This document shows, in pieces, positions 25,078 through 36,179 of a stretch of 64,000 bases of DNA. How positions within the stretch are numbered: the stretch's first letter is position 1; each line of letters begins with the position of its first letter. The DNA comes from Paramecium tetraurelia (Eukaryota > Ciliophora > Oligohymenophorea > Peniculida > Parameciidae): the NCBI RefSeq assembly GCF_000165425.1, contig NW_001798989.1, positions 558,001-622,000 on the forward strand, given 5' to 3'. The notes under the pieces were generated by a model that was given only the letters and a program-made list of their open reading frames with translations, ran no database searches and was not told the origin of the DNA. Both the position numbers and the translations under genes were made by a program.

Positions 25078-26193
25078 TCATTTCTATATTTATGAATATA
25101 ATGGATAGTCTAAATACCCTTTAATTCCCTTAGTATAGAAGGTATCGATATCCCACTTTGTATTTAGTTCATATCCATTTCGAACTCTATCCACAAGGTC
25201 AGGATTTGAGATAAATAGTCTACCAAAGGTGACAGCATCAAATCTTCCCTTCTCAATGCCCTCAATAGCAGTAGCTGGTGTATATTGGTTATTGGCTAAT
25301 AATATGCCACTAAATAATGGTCTAAAGACTTCGAACAGATCAGGAATTTACTCTTTGCTTGAAGGATAACCAAAATCAAACAAATTGGCTGGATCATTGT
25401 CATCTTTAACTTCAATAAAAGCAATTTTCTTTATTTCTAGTTCTTTGACCAAGTGTGTATATAATTTAAGAGGATCAGAATCACATTAATCATTCAATCT
25501 ACCGACTGGAGATATCTTAATCCCAACTCTTCCTCTTCCGAAAACACTAATCAATTCATCAATGACCTATAAACACAATTTACTTCTATTCTCAACACTA
25601 CCTCCATATTCATCAGTTCTCTTATTTGAACTGTCTCTAAGAAATTAATCAATGATATATCCATGAGCCCCATGTAATTAAACCCCATCAAATCCAGCTT
25701 CCTTGCAATTTTCAGCAGCCTGTCTAAATTGTTTAATGACTTCATGAATTTCCTCAATGGTCATTTCGTGAGGTACTTCATGTTCTATCAACCCTCTTCT
25801 GTGGATGCCTCTTATCTTAATTGGCGAGGGAGCCCAAATTTCTAATCCATCCTATAAAGTGGATAGACTTGCTCTTCCAGCATGCCAAACTTAAGCATAG
25901 ATTCTTCCTCCCTTTGAGTGTACATTTTCAACAACCTTCTTCCAACCTTCTACTTACTCCTTTGTGAACATTCCTGGCTCTCCTGGAAAAGCCAAAGATC
26001 TTTAGGAAATCGGAACACATTCTGTCAATATAAATCCAGCCTCTGCTCTGAGTCCATAATATTCTTTAATAATGTCGTTGGGAACAAGGTCTTTTGATTC
26101 GCATCTCTATCTGGTTAAAGCAGCCATACAAATACGATTAGGAAGTTCGACATCTCCCATTTTAAGAGGCTTAAATAGTATACTTTAATCCAT
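25078..26193 (-). CDS. Old Yellow Enzyme family FMN oxidoreductase
   Basis: Intronless frame of 371 residues, the usual length of the family. The start places [15 protein letters not shown] as in OYE, with the conserved MAALTRQR strand. The HGAHGY...QFLRD signature and [12 protein letters not shown] lie near residues 170-195, and the FMN-phosphate region is near [16 protein letters not shown]. These flavoproteins use NAD(P)H to reduce the C=C bond of enones and related electrophiles in the cytosol. The family assignment is firm; the natural substrate is not known. In this intron-rich window the lack of introns and the close similarity to bacterial and plant OYEs would fit lateral acquisition, but that is only a suggestion. 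Confidence 0.92.
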
Positions 26194-26402
26194 TTTTATT
26201 TTAATAAATGATATCTTCAATAATTAAAATTTATTCAAATTTGATTAAATTACAGACGAAGACATAAATTCTTATTTGTGAAGGAAATTGCAATTTCTCC
26301 AGCAAATTATTCATAAATTAGGAACATTAAGCTGGATATTAAAAATGAATAAACAAATAATAATACTATTTTTATTTCAATATATAAAATATTTAACAGT
26401 AA

Positions 26403-27488
26403 ATGAAGTAACATTTCTAATTATTCTTACTCTAGTTAAACCCCATCAATGAGATAAATGTAGTAATATGGATCATAAGGATATCCTTAATAATTGTAGT
26501 AGTATGGCTCTCCAAAAGCTGCTATTCCGTAAGTTTATTGTAATATCAATTAGTTCGTTCCAATAGACAGCTCAAAACCAATAATTGCAGACGTAAATAT
26601 TTGATATATATGGAAGATAATAAAGCAGACAAGGGAATAGAGCAGATGTTCATCATTTTGAGAGACCCCTGTAAGTAGTGCCATAAGAGGATATTGAATA
26701 AAAGTGGAAGGAGAAATGCTGTATCTAATTAGTATTATGAATGATAGTAAGACTAGAAATGCATGTATATGAATTACAAGTGGAGATTTAAAGACTGAGA
26801 TTGCAAAATAGTAGTGGCTAGATTACATACATTTAAGATGACACAAGAGTAATTTAGATCTTTAGATGGTTAGATTAATGAGTTAATGTAAGCAAATAAG
26901 GAGATAAGGAATTAAGAATAATAGATGAGAATACAAAACAAATAATTGTTAGAAGATTTGGAATCTTGGAAATCTAGATATAAGTTACTTTAGGAGTCGA
27001 ATTCAAAGAGTTCAGGCTTGGATGAAGAAATTAGATAGTTGAAGAAGAAGATTAATGAGTTAACTGAGGATCTAGCAGGCAGTCATGAATAGATCCAATT
27101 GAGAGATAATGAGATTTTGAATTTGAAGCAGTTGTTGCATGATAAAGACAATGAGTTAGATTAATTGGATGCTCGAATAAGAGAGTTGGAAATGATGTGC
27201 GAGAACTATTCTCAATCTGAAACATAAATAATAAGTCTCCAGGGAGAAGTCGAATTGTGGAAGAAAAAGTTCAAATAGGTGAATGAGTAGAACTCAGATT
27301 TGGCAGAGAAGTTGACTATGGCTGAAACATAATTAGAAGCCATTAAAAAGAGATAGGTGACTGTAACAAAGGAAACTGAAGTTAGAAAGAGTGGCACTCA
27401 TGGAGGAGGAACAACTACATCGTATGAATAGAATGTAATAAAGGGTGCGTAATTATTACACCCAAGAGGTTCATAATATTTAAAATGA
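26403..27488 (+). CDS. Coiled-coil protein with Gln-rich head
   Basis: Four introns (26408-26435, 26529-26553, 26721-26747, 26849-26873) leave 326 residues. The first intron follows only five coding bases. Residues 1-60 are rich in Gln, Tyr, Gly and Pro. Residues about 80-290 form a long heptad coiled coil with many Glu, Leu, Gln and Lys. The end is Gly/Thr-rich and basic. The shape suggests a structural or scaffold protein of the cytoskeleton or basal body, but no named family is recognised. Its stop is 49 bases from the start of the uS12 gene on the same strand. Confidence 0.75.
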
Positions 27489-27537
27489 ATATTTTTGAAA
27501 AAACAAATTAAATAAAATCTTTTTTTTATTTTTTATC

Positions 27538-27989
27538 ATGGGTGTTGGTAAACCTAGAGGTATGAGAGCTGGAAGAAAGCTCAAAGATCACAGAAGAGTT
27601 AACAGATGGGCTGATAAGGAATATAATAAGGCTATGATTGGATCAAGATATAAAAATCCATTTATGGGTGCATCACATGCTAAGGGATTGGTTGTTGAAA
27701 AAATCGGAGTGTAATTATAATATTCTATCATCTTAGTGAATCCAAACAGCCAAACTCTGCTGTCAGAAAGTGCGTTAGAGTATTGCTCAAGAAAAATGGT
27801 AAAAAAATATCAGCCTTCGTTCCAAAGGATGGTTGCTTGAACTTTTTAAATGAAAACGACGAAGTCACAGTAGCTGGATTCGGAAGAAAAGGACATGCAG
27901 TTGGTGATATTCCAGGGGTCAGATTCAAGATTATTGCTGTTAAAGGAAAGTCACTTTTGGCTTTGTGGTTGGGCAAGGTTGAAAAATGA
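27538..27989 (+). CDS. RPS23: Small-subunit ribosomal protein uS12 (RPS23)
   Basis: 141 residues after a 26-base intron at 27711-27736, matching the length of eukaryotic RPS23. The start [15 protein letters not shown] and the decoding-centre segment [13 protein letters not shown] are diagnostic; the Pro in that segment is the one hydroxylated in other eukaryotes. VPKDGCLNF and [13 protein letters not shown] follow. It sits at the decoding centre of the 40S subunit and affects translational accuracy. The intron falls just before the conserved loop, and its removal is required to restore the motif. Codon use is the most biased in the window, as expected for high expression. Confidence 0.98.
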
Positions 27990-28035
27990 TAGTACAGATA
28001 CATTAAATATATAAATTGAAGATCTCTAAAAAAGC

Positions 28036-29319
28036 TCACAATTATTTTTTTATTAAAATTCTTTCACCTTCATCCTCAAACTCCTTTTTTAATATCCACA
28101 TACTTTTGAAAGAAGCCAATTTAGATAAAATAGAACCACCTTACCAACATAAAGTAATTCTCTCTGGAGGAGCCCAAATTTTGACCTTTCATGGTAATAA
28201 ACACATACCTTAGCATCTTTTGGAATCAATCTTTTGACTTCTCCAATCAATCTCTCGGGAAAACCTTGCATCAAAGAGGTTCCTCCAGTCAAAACAATCT
28301 CGTTGTATAAAGACTTACGCAGGTCCAAATCCACTTTCTATATAGAATTGGCGAGAATTTCAGGAATGGCTAGCAATAGGTAGATTAGAATCTCATTTAC
28401 AATTTAATTCTAGACCGTATTTTTCTGGAGACATCAAGATTTCTGGAGCCCTCTGTTTCTCATAACTTATCTCAATCGTATTGTTATCAGGTAGCATATA
28501 TTGATCTTTTATCTTTCTCTCTTCCTAAAACTTCTCCTCTGCTATCATTGTTGGACTCAAAAAACAACGCTTTTCTTTGATCTTCTTAATAATTTCCAAC
28601 TCTGCCTAACCATATCGAATTCAAATATTACAGATTTTGTGAATATGTATCCTGATCTTCTTAACAAATTGTTCAAATTATCGGTGACATCTCTTCCTGC
28701 CAAATCTACTCTTTATGCACTATGTTAAATGTAAAACCCATCGTAAATTGGGATACTTTACGATACTGTGTCTCCAACATCCAAAATCACTCCAGTAGTT
28801 TTCCCACTTGCAAATAAACTAACTATTCCAGATACTGCAAAGAATAGAGCAGGACAATCGTAATTTTCAAAGAACTACTTTGCAATCTCCATCTTCTAGA
28901 TTTGACTAGAAAATGATGGTTCAGTCAATAAAATTGGGCACTAATTAATCTATTAAACCTTACTTCTTTAGGGTTGCTATGCAATTCCTAGAAAGTGTAT
29001 TTCCATAGTTGATCCATATCATTCATATCCTTTATTATACCTTTCTGATATGGATATTTTATTTTCATATTCCCTCTTATACTATCTGTAATTTAATTTC
29101 CTACATATAATTCTTAACTATTTGTAGCAGACAAAGCCTTTACTTTTGGGCGTCCAATACTTAATTATTTTTCGATTATTTTACTATGAATTAAAAATCA
29201 CTTTTGGTTTATCCTCACCTCCAAACCCTGCTTTAATTTAACTTGAACCCTTTTCATTTCTAATATTTAAATACCATGTCAATGATCATTGGGTTATTTG
29301 CAAAAATATTTCTATCCAT
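28036..29319 (-). CDS. Arp1-like actin-related protein (centractin type)
   Basis: Six introns of 23-31 bases leave 376 residues, the exact size of Arp1. Phosphate loop 1 is DMGSSQIKAGFGG, changed from DNGSG. Phosphate loop 2 reads LDVGDTVSQSIPIYDG. VDLAGRDVTDNL, TIEISYEKQRAPEI, VLTGGTSLMQGFPERL and a C-terminal WQGGSILSKL...MWILKKEFEDEG block follow actin throughout and are closest to Arp1. In animals Arp1 forms the short filament of dynactin, so a role in dynein cargo transport is likely. It is strongly diverged, and several introns end in AAG. Conventional actin or another ARP cannot be fully excluded. Confidence 0.8.
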
Positions 29320-29756
29320 TTTAATTAAAAATTTAATAATTTTAAGAATATTTTTGTCATTTTCTCATCACACACAAAGATGTTTATTTACAATTGTGCA
29401 GAGAGTATTCAATACTAATTGCAAACCTTACCTCTAATATTCAATGCTTCATTCTTCTCCTTCAAAACGATAGTTAGATTAAATTTAATTATTTTATCCA
29501 TGAATCTTGTGATATGAGTTGATGAAGGTAAGAACAAATACTTAAAATAAATATTCTTTTAGTTATCAAATGTTTAAATTCTAATAATTTTGATTTTCTT
29601 AAATAACAATGATAACTTTCATTTCAATATCAATTATTATGAGAACTAATTTATCTAACTTCTAATATCTCTGTGTAATATGATATTATGATAAATTTGT
29701 TTAAAGGTAAAAATTAAATGGAGTGTCAAATAATAATTATATATATAAATTTTGAG
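29320..29756. other. Divergent promoter region, possible tiny minus-strand exon
   Basis: Spacer between the Arp1-like start and the channel start. On the minus strand a frame from the ATG near 29510, with a 17-base GTA...TAG candidate intron, reads about 38 residues with good amino-acid balance and ends near 29375. An intron of 17 bases would be below the usual size here, so it is only noted. Confidence 0.3.
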
Positions 29757-32698
29757 ATGATAAATCGATCACCTACGATGAAATCGATTCATAAATAGAA
29801 TCAGAGCTTAGATCCCTTACTCATTTTAACTCCTCCAAGCAGCTTACGTGAGATCAGTTGTTCGTTTCGGGGTAATTTGAATCGATATGTTTCAATACAA
29901 AGTCGAAGAAACAAATATGAGCAGCAAGAGGATTTACATCAATAAAGATAATTTAGATTGCATTTGCAAAGATTGTATTAAGAATCATTCATCAAACAAC
30001 TGCTGGATAAGGCCATGCCAGCCAGCCGAATGAACAACTATTAAAAGTAAGTTCTTGATGATTTGTAATTTGGGTAGGATACATAAATAGATGATATAGA
30101 CAGTACTTGTTATAAATTTATGTTCAACTATCTAAACAATTATCCTATCATATAACCGTAAAGCAGTTTAAAACTGTGTTCAGATATAATTTTCATTATA
30201 AACACATTGATGATTTTTATATGGTTGCCATTTAAATATTCGTTTGATTTCGATTCTATTCTATAAATATTAAATTATGACTATTACTACATAATTGAAT
30301 ATTTGTTAGTGGTGATCCTGATATTTGAAATGATTATCTCCCTTAATTAGGCTTACATATTTAAGGGGAAAGTAATTAAGTAATAAATTCTTATTGTATT
30401 AGTTAGCGCTATCATATAATATATAATTATTTGAAATAGGACATGATTAAGGACCTCATCTGTTTGGTTTCCGTGATAGTTCTTTTATTCTAAACTTTGG
30501 AGGTGGCAGAATTGAATCTGGTATTGTTGTGTATATTTGGGATTCTTTAAGGAGCCAAATTGTTGAAGGTGGTGAACAATACTCAGGAATACTTTAATTT
30601 TTAGCAGAACAATATAATCCCATTGATTATCAACTTGATTGCAGTAATTTATGTGATCCATTTGGTAGCATGTATATGGTACACTTTAATAAAGGATATA
30701 AATAATTTAAAATCGTTGGAGAATGTATTTCAATAATACGTTTAATGTTTCCATTGGGCATCAGTCTATTTGACTAGTTCTGGACTTTCGAATTTGGAGT
30801 CAAACAATAACGAACAATTGATATTTTCATCTATGATATCAATAATTTCAATATTGATAAATGGATTTGTCACAATAAAGATTGGATTTTTTTTGTATAA
30901 TCATTCTTAGAGAATTAAACACAATTAATACATTAACATGATGACAAATTTTATGAATTTGAACAGCATAAATTTGAATCTACAACATAGAATCCGTAGT
31001 TATTTGCAATACATATATAAAGTAATTGAAAATAGTAATTTTATTTAGTAAGAACAGTAAATGAATGATGAAGACATCACTTAGATAATGGGTAAATTAT
31101 CACTGTAATTAAGAAGTGAATTGAAGCATCAATTGTAGGCTAATATTTTAGAGTAATGCAAAATGATATCCTCAAATTTCTCTATTAAATTGAGAAAATA
31201 GTTGGTTTATTATATGGAGGAAGTGAAAACAATACCTGAGTAAAGAATCTTGACTTTGGATGAGTAGGATGACAGTTCAATCTACTTTATAAACAAGGGT
31301 GAAGTGAATATGATATTTGAATAAACAAACAACATGAATGAGAAGCACTCTCGTAATCATATAAAGACTTTACAAAAAGGAGAGTACTTTGGATTTTTAG
31401 GGTTTATAACTGGAAGCACTAGGACAGCCACAATAATTAGCAAAGGGTTCTGTTAATTGTACAAGATACAAAGAAGACATTTTGTAAATTTGCTCGAACA
31501 ATTTCCAGACGATAAAGAGAAATTCTACATGATAAAGGACAAGGTCTAATTTCAGCAAGACTTATCAATGCTGGATGTGAGATGTTATAGTTGCAAATCT
31601 ACTAGTCATTTGGTGAATTAATGTCCATTCTTACATTATTAGCCAGATAAAGATAGAGTTATCAAATAACAATTGTATCCAATCCAATAAGAAAGAGAGG
31701 AGATGTAATATAAATTGACATATATCAAGATAACGTAAATCCAAGTATATCAATGCCATGTTGTAACAAGCAGTAATTCAAGATTTGGCTAAAGAATTGA
31801 TGAAGGATTTGGAACATGTGGAAGGAGGTGAGAACTTATCAGAAGACGAGTCCCAGGATGTTGAAACAAGAACTATAAAAAGTATAATAGATTTGTCTAA
31901 TAGGCACTTCGAATATCCAAACCAAAAGTTTAAGCAAATCTATTAGTTAATATAGCAATCAATTGAGTAGGTTTAGTCATAGACCATCTTAAACTTTGAC
32001 AGTGGGATTAAGTTAAAATTATCAGTCATCCAAATCTCAGGAGGAAATAGGCAAGTTTGAATAGGAGGTGTTGAAGAAGATGTCCCTGTAAAGGAAATCT
32101 CAATAGAAAGAGACAGCAGGATTCGGAGCCAAATTCGAATCTTAGATGCATAATCCAATTCAAGAAAATGATGAAGATATACCAGTCATTGATATCATAG
32201 ATGAAGAATTTTAGTTGCAATAGTAGGAGAATTAAAAGGCTGCTTAATAGTTTTATTATTCAGATAAGAGTCCAAGAATTTACAGGAGAGTTTCATAAAG
32301 AGTGACATTTGATCAGAACTAGCTTGGGATGAGGAAGAGAAGGTCAAGCTTAATTTATGAGAATTATATTTAACAATTGTATGAGGAAGAACACTATTAA
32401 ATCAAATTCGTAAGATTGCTTTCATTACCAACCATAGCCCATCATAACACAGCCTTCGGTAGGAGACTTCGATAAAATCTGTGAGTTCAGAGAGTATTAT
32501 CCAGAGTATAACATCTCCAGAGTGATGAAGTTCCTCTAGAGAGTGGCCTCTACATATCATAGAAAAAACATCAATTCCTTATACTCTTTCTTGTTTATTG
32601 CCATTCAGAAAGCATAAGCCATGAAAGACAAATTAAATCATTTTCAGAGCAGAGGAACCATCAAGCCAAACTCGAATAAAAGGATATACAAGTATTGA
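29757..32698 (+). CDS. Cyclic-nucleotide-binding cation channel with CCHC zinc knuckle
   Basis: 946 residues after four introns of 23-28 bases. An in-frame ATG at 29718 is an alternative start. Six hydrophobic segments lie at about residues 135-380, as in voltage-gated/CNG channels. Residues 475-590 form a cyclic-nucleotide-binding fold with GEYFGFLGF...STRTATI in place of the usual phosphate-binding cassette. At about residue 602 a perfect C-x2-C-x4-H-x4-C knuckle follows (CYSCKSTSH...C). The pore loop reads WASVYLTSSGLSNLES; the GYG filter of potassium channels is missing, so ion selectivity is doubtful. The long polar tail is Gln/Ser-rich. It is probably a plasma- or ciliary-membrane protein; whether it conducts and what it binds are open. 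Confidence 0.83.
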
Positions 32699-32812
32699 CA
32701 TTCATATATGATTTAGGAAAGGCAAAGTTAAAACAGTTATATTTTGAAATAAAATAATCATGTTTTTATTTATATTTATAGTTTAATAAATCTATGACAA
32801 ACAATAAAAAAC

Positions 32813-33181
32813 ATGCTAAAAAGGGATAAGAAACAGAAGACTGACAAAATTGTGTAAACCAACATGGAAGAAGATCCCAGAGAATTCTATTTGATTGACA
32901 CTTAAGAAGAAGTCAGTGGACACATCTTGGAGAGATTAAGACAATAACCAATAGTATAGATGAAGAAGGTCCCCTTTGACAAGGAGCATGGGAACACAAT
33001 TGACAGTGTTCCCATTAATATTAAATCACATGTCAAAACAGACAACGAATTGTACTTTGAATTACAATATTAAAATCCAAACTTGTTAACATCTTATTAT
33101 CCCTTCTATTTTTTAAGAGAACGATTCCCCAAATTGCTGATTGAATATTATAAGAATAATAGTGTTTTAATATTGAAATGA
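32813..33181 (+). CDS. Small protein with chromo-shadow-like C-terminus
   Basis: Intronless frame of 122 residues. The N-terminus is basic (LKRDKKQKTDK), and the middle acidic then Lys-rich. The last 50 residues, from NELYFELQYQ to RFPKLLIEYYKNN, resemble the end of a chromo-shadow domain, where a strand is followed by a helix ending in CPxLxxFYE. HP1-type chromo-shadow domains dimerise and bind PxVxL motifs in chromatin. Similarity is short and based on eye alignment; no N-terminal chromodomain is present. Its stop is only 9 bases from the stop of the convergent MORN gene, so 3' ends must overlap. Confidence 0.5.
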
Positions 33182-33190
33182 AACCTAAAA

Positions 33191-34708
33191 TCATAATGAC
33201 TTTGTATTAACTAGATTTCCATTATCGTAAACATTTATACAATATGGCTTATCTTTCAACAACTTAAAAACCATGTGTTCTCCATGTTACTTACCCTAAA
33301 CATACTCCCCAATCTCTCTTGTCTTATTCTCCACATCAGTGAATATCCCTTACCCATGTCTTTGTCCATCCTTGTAATTTCCTTCAAAAATGTTATCATT
33401 TATATATTTGTACACTCCAGGCCCTTCCTTCTTATCATTCACATATTCTCCTGTATATCTAAATAAACTATCATTCCATACATTTCTCCATTCGGAAATT
33501 TTACTATAGCACTACCATGTCTCAAACCAGCCTTAAATTACCCAACATAAAGTTCTCCATTTTTGTATTGATATGATCCTATGCCTTCCTTTCTATCCTG
33601 CACGTAATCTCCTTCATATTCATCTCCAGTTGCATATTTGTACAATCCCTTACCATGAAATTGTCCCATTTTCCATTGTCCTTGATATTCGTCCCCTGAA
33701 GTGTACCTCATTATTCCAAACCCATCTCTTATATCACTTCTTAGATCTCCTTGATAGTACTCTCCTTTGAACAAGGCGTGAATCCCTCTGCCTTCTATTT
33801 TCCCATTCACCCATTTGCCCTATTTAATCCAGTAACGCTTTTTCTAATCAACCATCAATTGTTGACCCCAAACAAAATTATCCTCTCTAAATACACCATA
33901 TTAATATGTCTGCGCAATTTTATTAAATAACAATCCTATCAAATTAATATCATTCCATACCTCTACCAAACTTCTTGTCTCCTTTGACTTCGCCAATGTA
34001 GAAATCTTCATTTGGATAGACTATTTTGGCTATTTCAGGACTCCTAGTCAATAGAAACTCAGGTTAAATCCAGTCAAATTTAATCTCATGTGATTACACA
34101 AACTTTTTCAATTGTTCATTGTAAATATTCTTTTCAAATATCTCATTCGTTTCCAGCATCATTAATTTCTCATGTAGATCATTGCTAATTTTAAGCAAAT
34201 CTTATATTCCCATTTTCTATCCAATAAAATTAGAAATATCTTCAATATTATCTAGGATTCTCTCATCATGAAATGTTGATAGTAATTCACATTATTCATT
34301 TGTAAATTGATTGATATTACCTGATTGCAAAATCACAAAACTATCTGCCAAGTCCTCCAACATCTAATACAATTATTGTATATCATGAATATAATACTAT
34401 AGCAATCTCTCCAATTCTTCATTGATATTCTAAACAATTGACTTAAACTAATCGGCCTTTTACTACAAGATAATAGTGAGCTGCAACTTATCGAATTTTG
34501 CAATTGAATCTTTACACAATTATTAAACTTGTGCAATTGTCTTAACATCCTTTACGTGCTCACAATGATAGTCGTGATAACAGAAGCAACACATCAACCG
34601 TTTATCACAATGAGGGTTCAAGCAAATGGCTATCAACCTATCTGCTCCCTCATCATGTTGTCTGTCACACTTTTTATCTGTTTTTATAAATGATTAAGAT
34701 AATTGCAT
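33191..34708 (-). CDS. Zinc-box and MORN-repeat protein
   Basis: Two introns (25 and 23 bases) leave 489 residues. Residues 14-51 carry a Cys/His-rich B-box-like pattern with CDRQH, CLNPHC, CCFCYHDYHCEH. Residues 55-210 are helical and probably coiled coil. From about residue 270 to 460 there are at least seven MORN repeats of the YxGxxxxGxxHGxG type, for example GEYYQGDLRSDIRDGFG. MORN repeats bind membranes or act as scaffolds and are common in ciliate cortex and basal-body proteins. The same order of zinc box, coiled coil and MORN repeats recurs in ciliate gene families. Function is inferred only from domains. Confidence 0.82.
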
Positions 34709-34743
34709 TAATAAAAATTAATTTTATTTCTATAATTTACACC

Positions 34744-35906
34744 TCATTACTCAAGTGGAACATCATATTCAAAACCCTTTGTTGTTAATCCTTTGCATTA
34801 ATATTGCCCATCTCTAATAAAATGGCCTCTAAAATATCGATAATCCTTGTATTTCTTTTTTGTTTCACTCATCTTCTTAGGCACCTTGATTTATTTAACC
34901 AGATCTTCCTCCTCCAATTAGTAAACATAAGGATTCTGTTACTCCTTCTGTTTATTCTTTTCTTCATCATTTCCTGATTTCTACGAGTTCCTCTTTTTCT
35001 TTGGCTTCAAAAGAACTGAAAACTACTCATTTCTCATTATTATTTGACTCATTAAAGAGTTTTAGTTTTCTCGAATAATCATTTTCTAAAAGTGTCAACT
35101 TATAAATTGGACATTGCTTATTTTGATCGATGGTTTTTAATAACATCGGATGAAATGTTAATTGATTCACATTGCTTGTGAAAAATCTATTAATTCTTCT
35201 AAACTCTTCCATCAATTATAAGTAAAAGTAGATCTTTTTGAACTGATGTCTTGTAGTTATTCTTGAGAACTTGCTGTATCTCTCTTCTCTCGAGTCCGAA
35301 AAACAACTAGCATAACATTTTAATAATTCTTGCAGTCTCTCAGCACTATCCCTGAAATCCATCTACAAAAAAATCATCCTTGTATTCTTCAATATCATGA
35401 TCCAATATTCTCAACATCGATAATACTGTTATTGGTTATATCATTGTATGTTTTTAATAGAAATCAGATCTCCTCAAAGACTTTACAACTGAAAATATAT
35501 AGCAATCTTTAAATCCCAATAATCCTGGCTTCAACCATGTTTTCACATAATCGGCATATCGAGTCGAATATAATTAGATCCCTGTCAATCTCTTAAATTC
35601 ATGTTTTGCGTATTCCATGTTCCCTCTTGTTTTTATGGCTGTTTCGAATAATGTTGCTAGTTGTTCCTTAGACATGTTCTCATTGTAATCAACAAAAGAC
35701 TCCCATCTAATTATATATCATAGTTTCTACGCTCTTTTCAATCTGTATGCCTTCTCAATCTTTATCCCAACTTGGGCCTCCAAATGTCGAGCAACCTATC
35801 CCCAATTTTTACAATTGGGTCCACCATGTACATCCACTATTTACACTAGTTCTTTCGATATGCTTAAGTATTTTCCTTTGCTCTTTTGTCTATCCTTTTA
35901 TCTCAT
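34744..35906 (-). CDS. SANT/Myb-like protein, 3' junction unresolved
   Basis: ATG 35906 leads through a segment NWGQVARHLE that looks like a SANT/Myb helix, then a 24-base intron and a helical stretch with KTWLKPG, an unusual 28-base intron ending GAG, and a further helical region (LMEEFRRINRFF). This frame ends at TGA 35027. A second frame with Lys/Glu/Gln-rich content and a KDYRYFRGHFIRDG end begins inside it at about 35080 and stops at TGA 34744. The two fit one gene with a missed intron of size 1 mod 3, or two overlapping genes. SANT domains usually act in chromatin complexes; no partner is evident. Confidence 0.5.
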
Positions 35907-36179
35907 CAGAATAAGTATTATTATTGATTTTTTTCCCCTTTCTATTTCGCATTTTAATTTTTGTCAAAATATTATAAACATAATTATTAACTTAAAACAA
36001 TGTATTTTTCATATACCTAAATAGAAGAATCAGATTTTTAGATGGAATAACAATTAAATAATCGATAACACTTATAGCAGTATAGTTATTATAATATTTG
36101 CTATTTTTAATTAAATAATCATTAAATTAACTTTAATATGAATATAAATCTATATACAGAAATACTCGAATGTTTAATA

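Noticed and set aside
27783-28039. Minus-strand frame opposite the uS12 gene
   Set aside because: Antisense shadow of a highly conserved ribosomal protein.
29250-29275. 15-base intron in the Arp1-like gene
   Set aside because: Removing 15 bases leaves a TGA. The 25-base intron ending AAG restores the actin start motif.
33275-33770. Plus-strand frames at 33275 and 33573
   Set aside because: Antisense shadows of the MORN-repeat gene.
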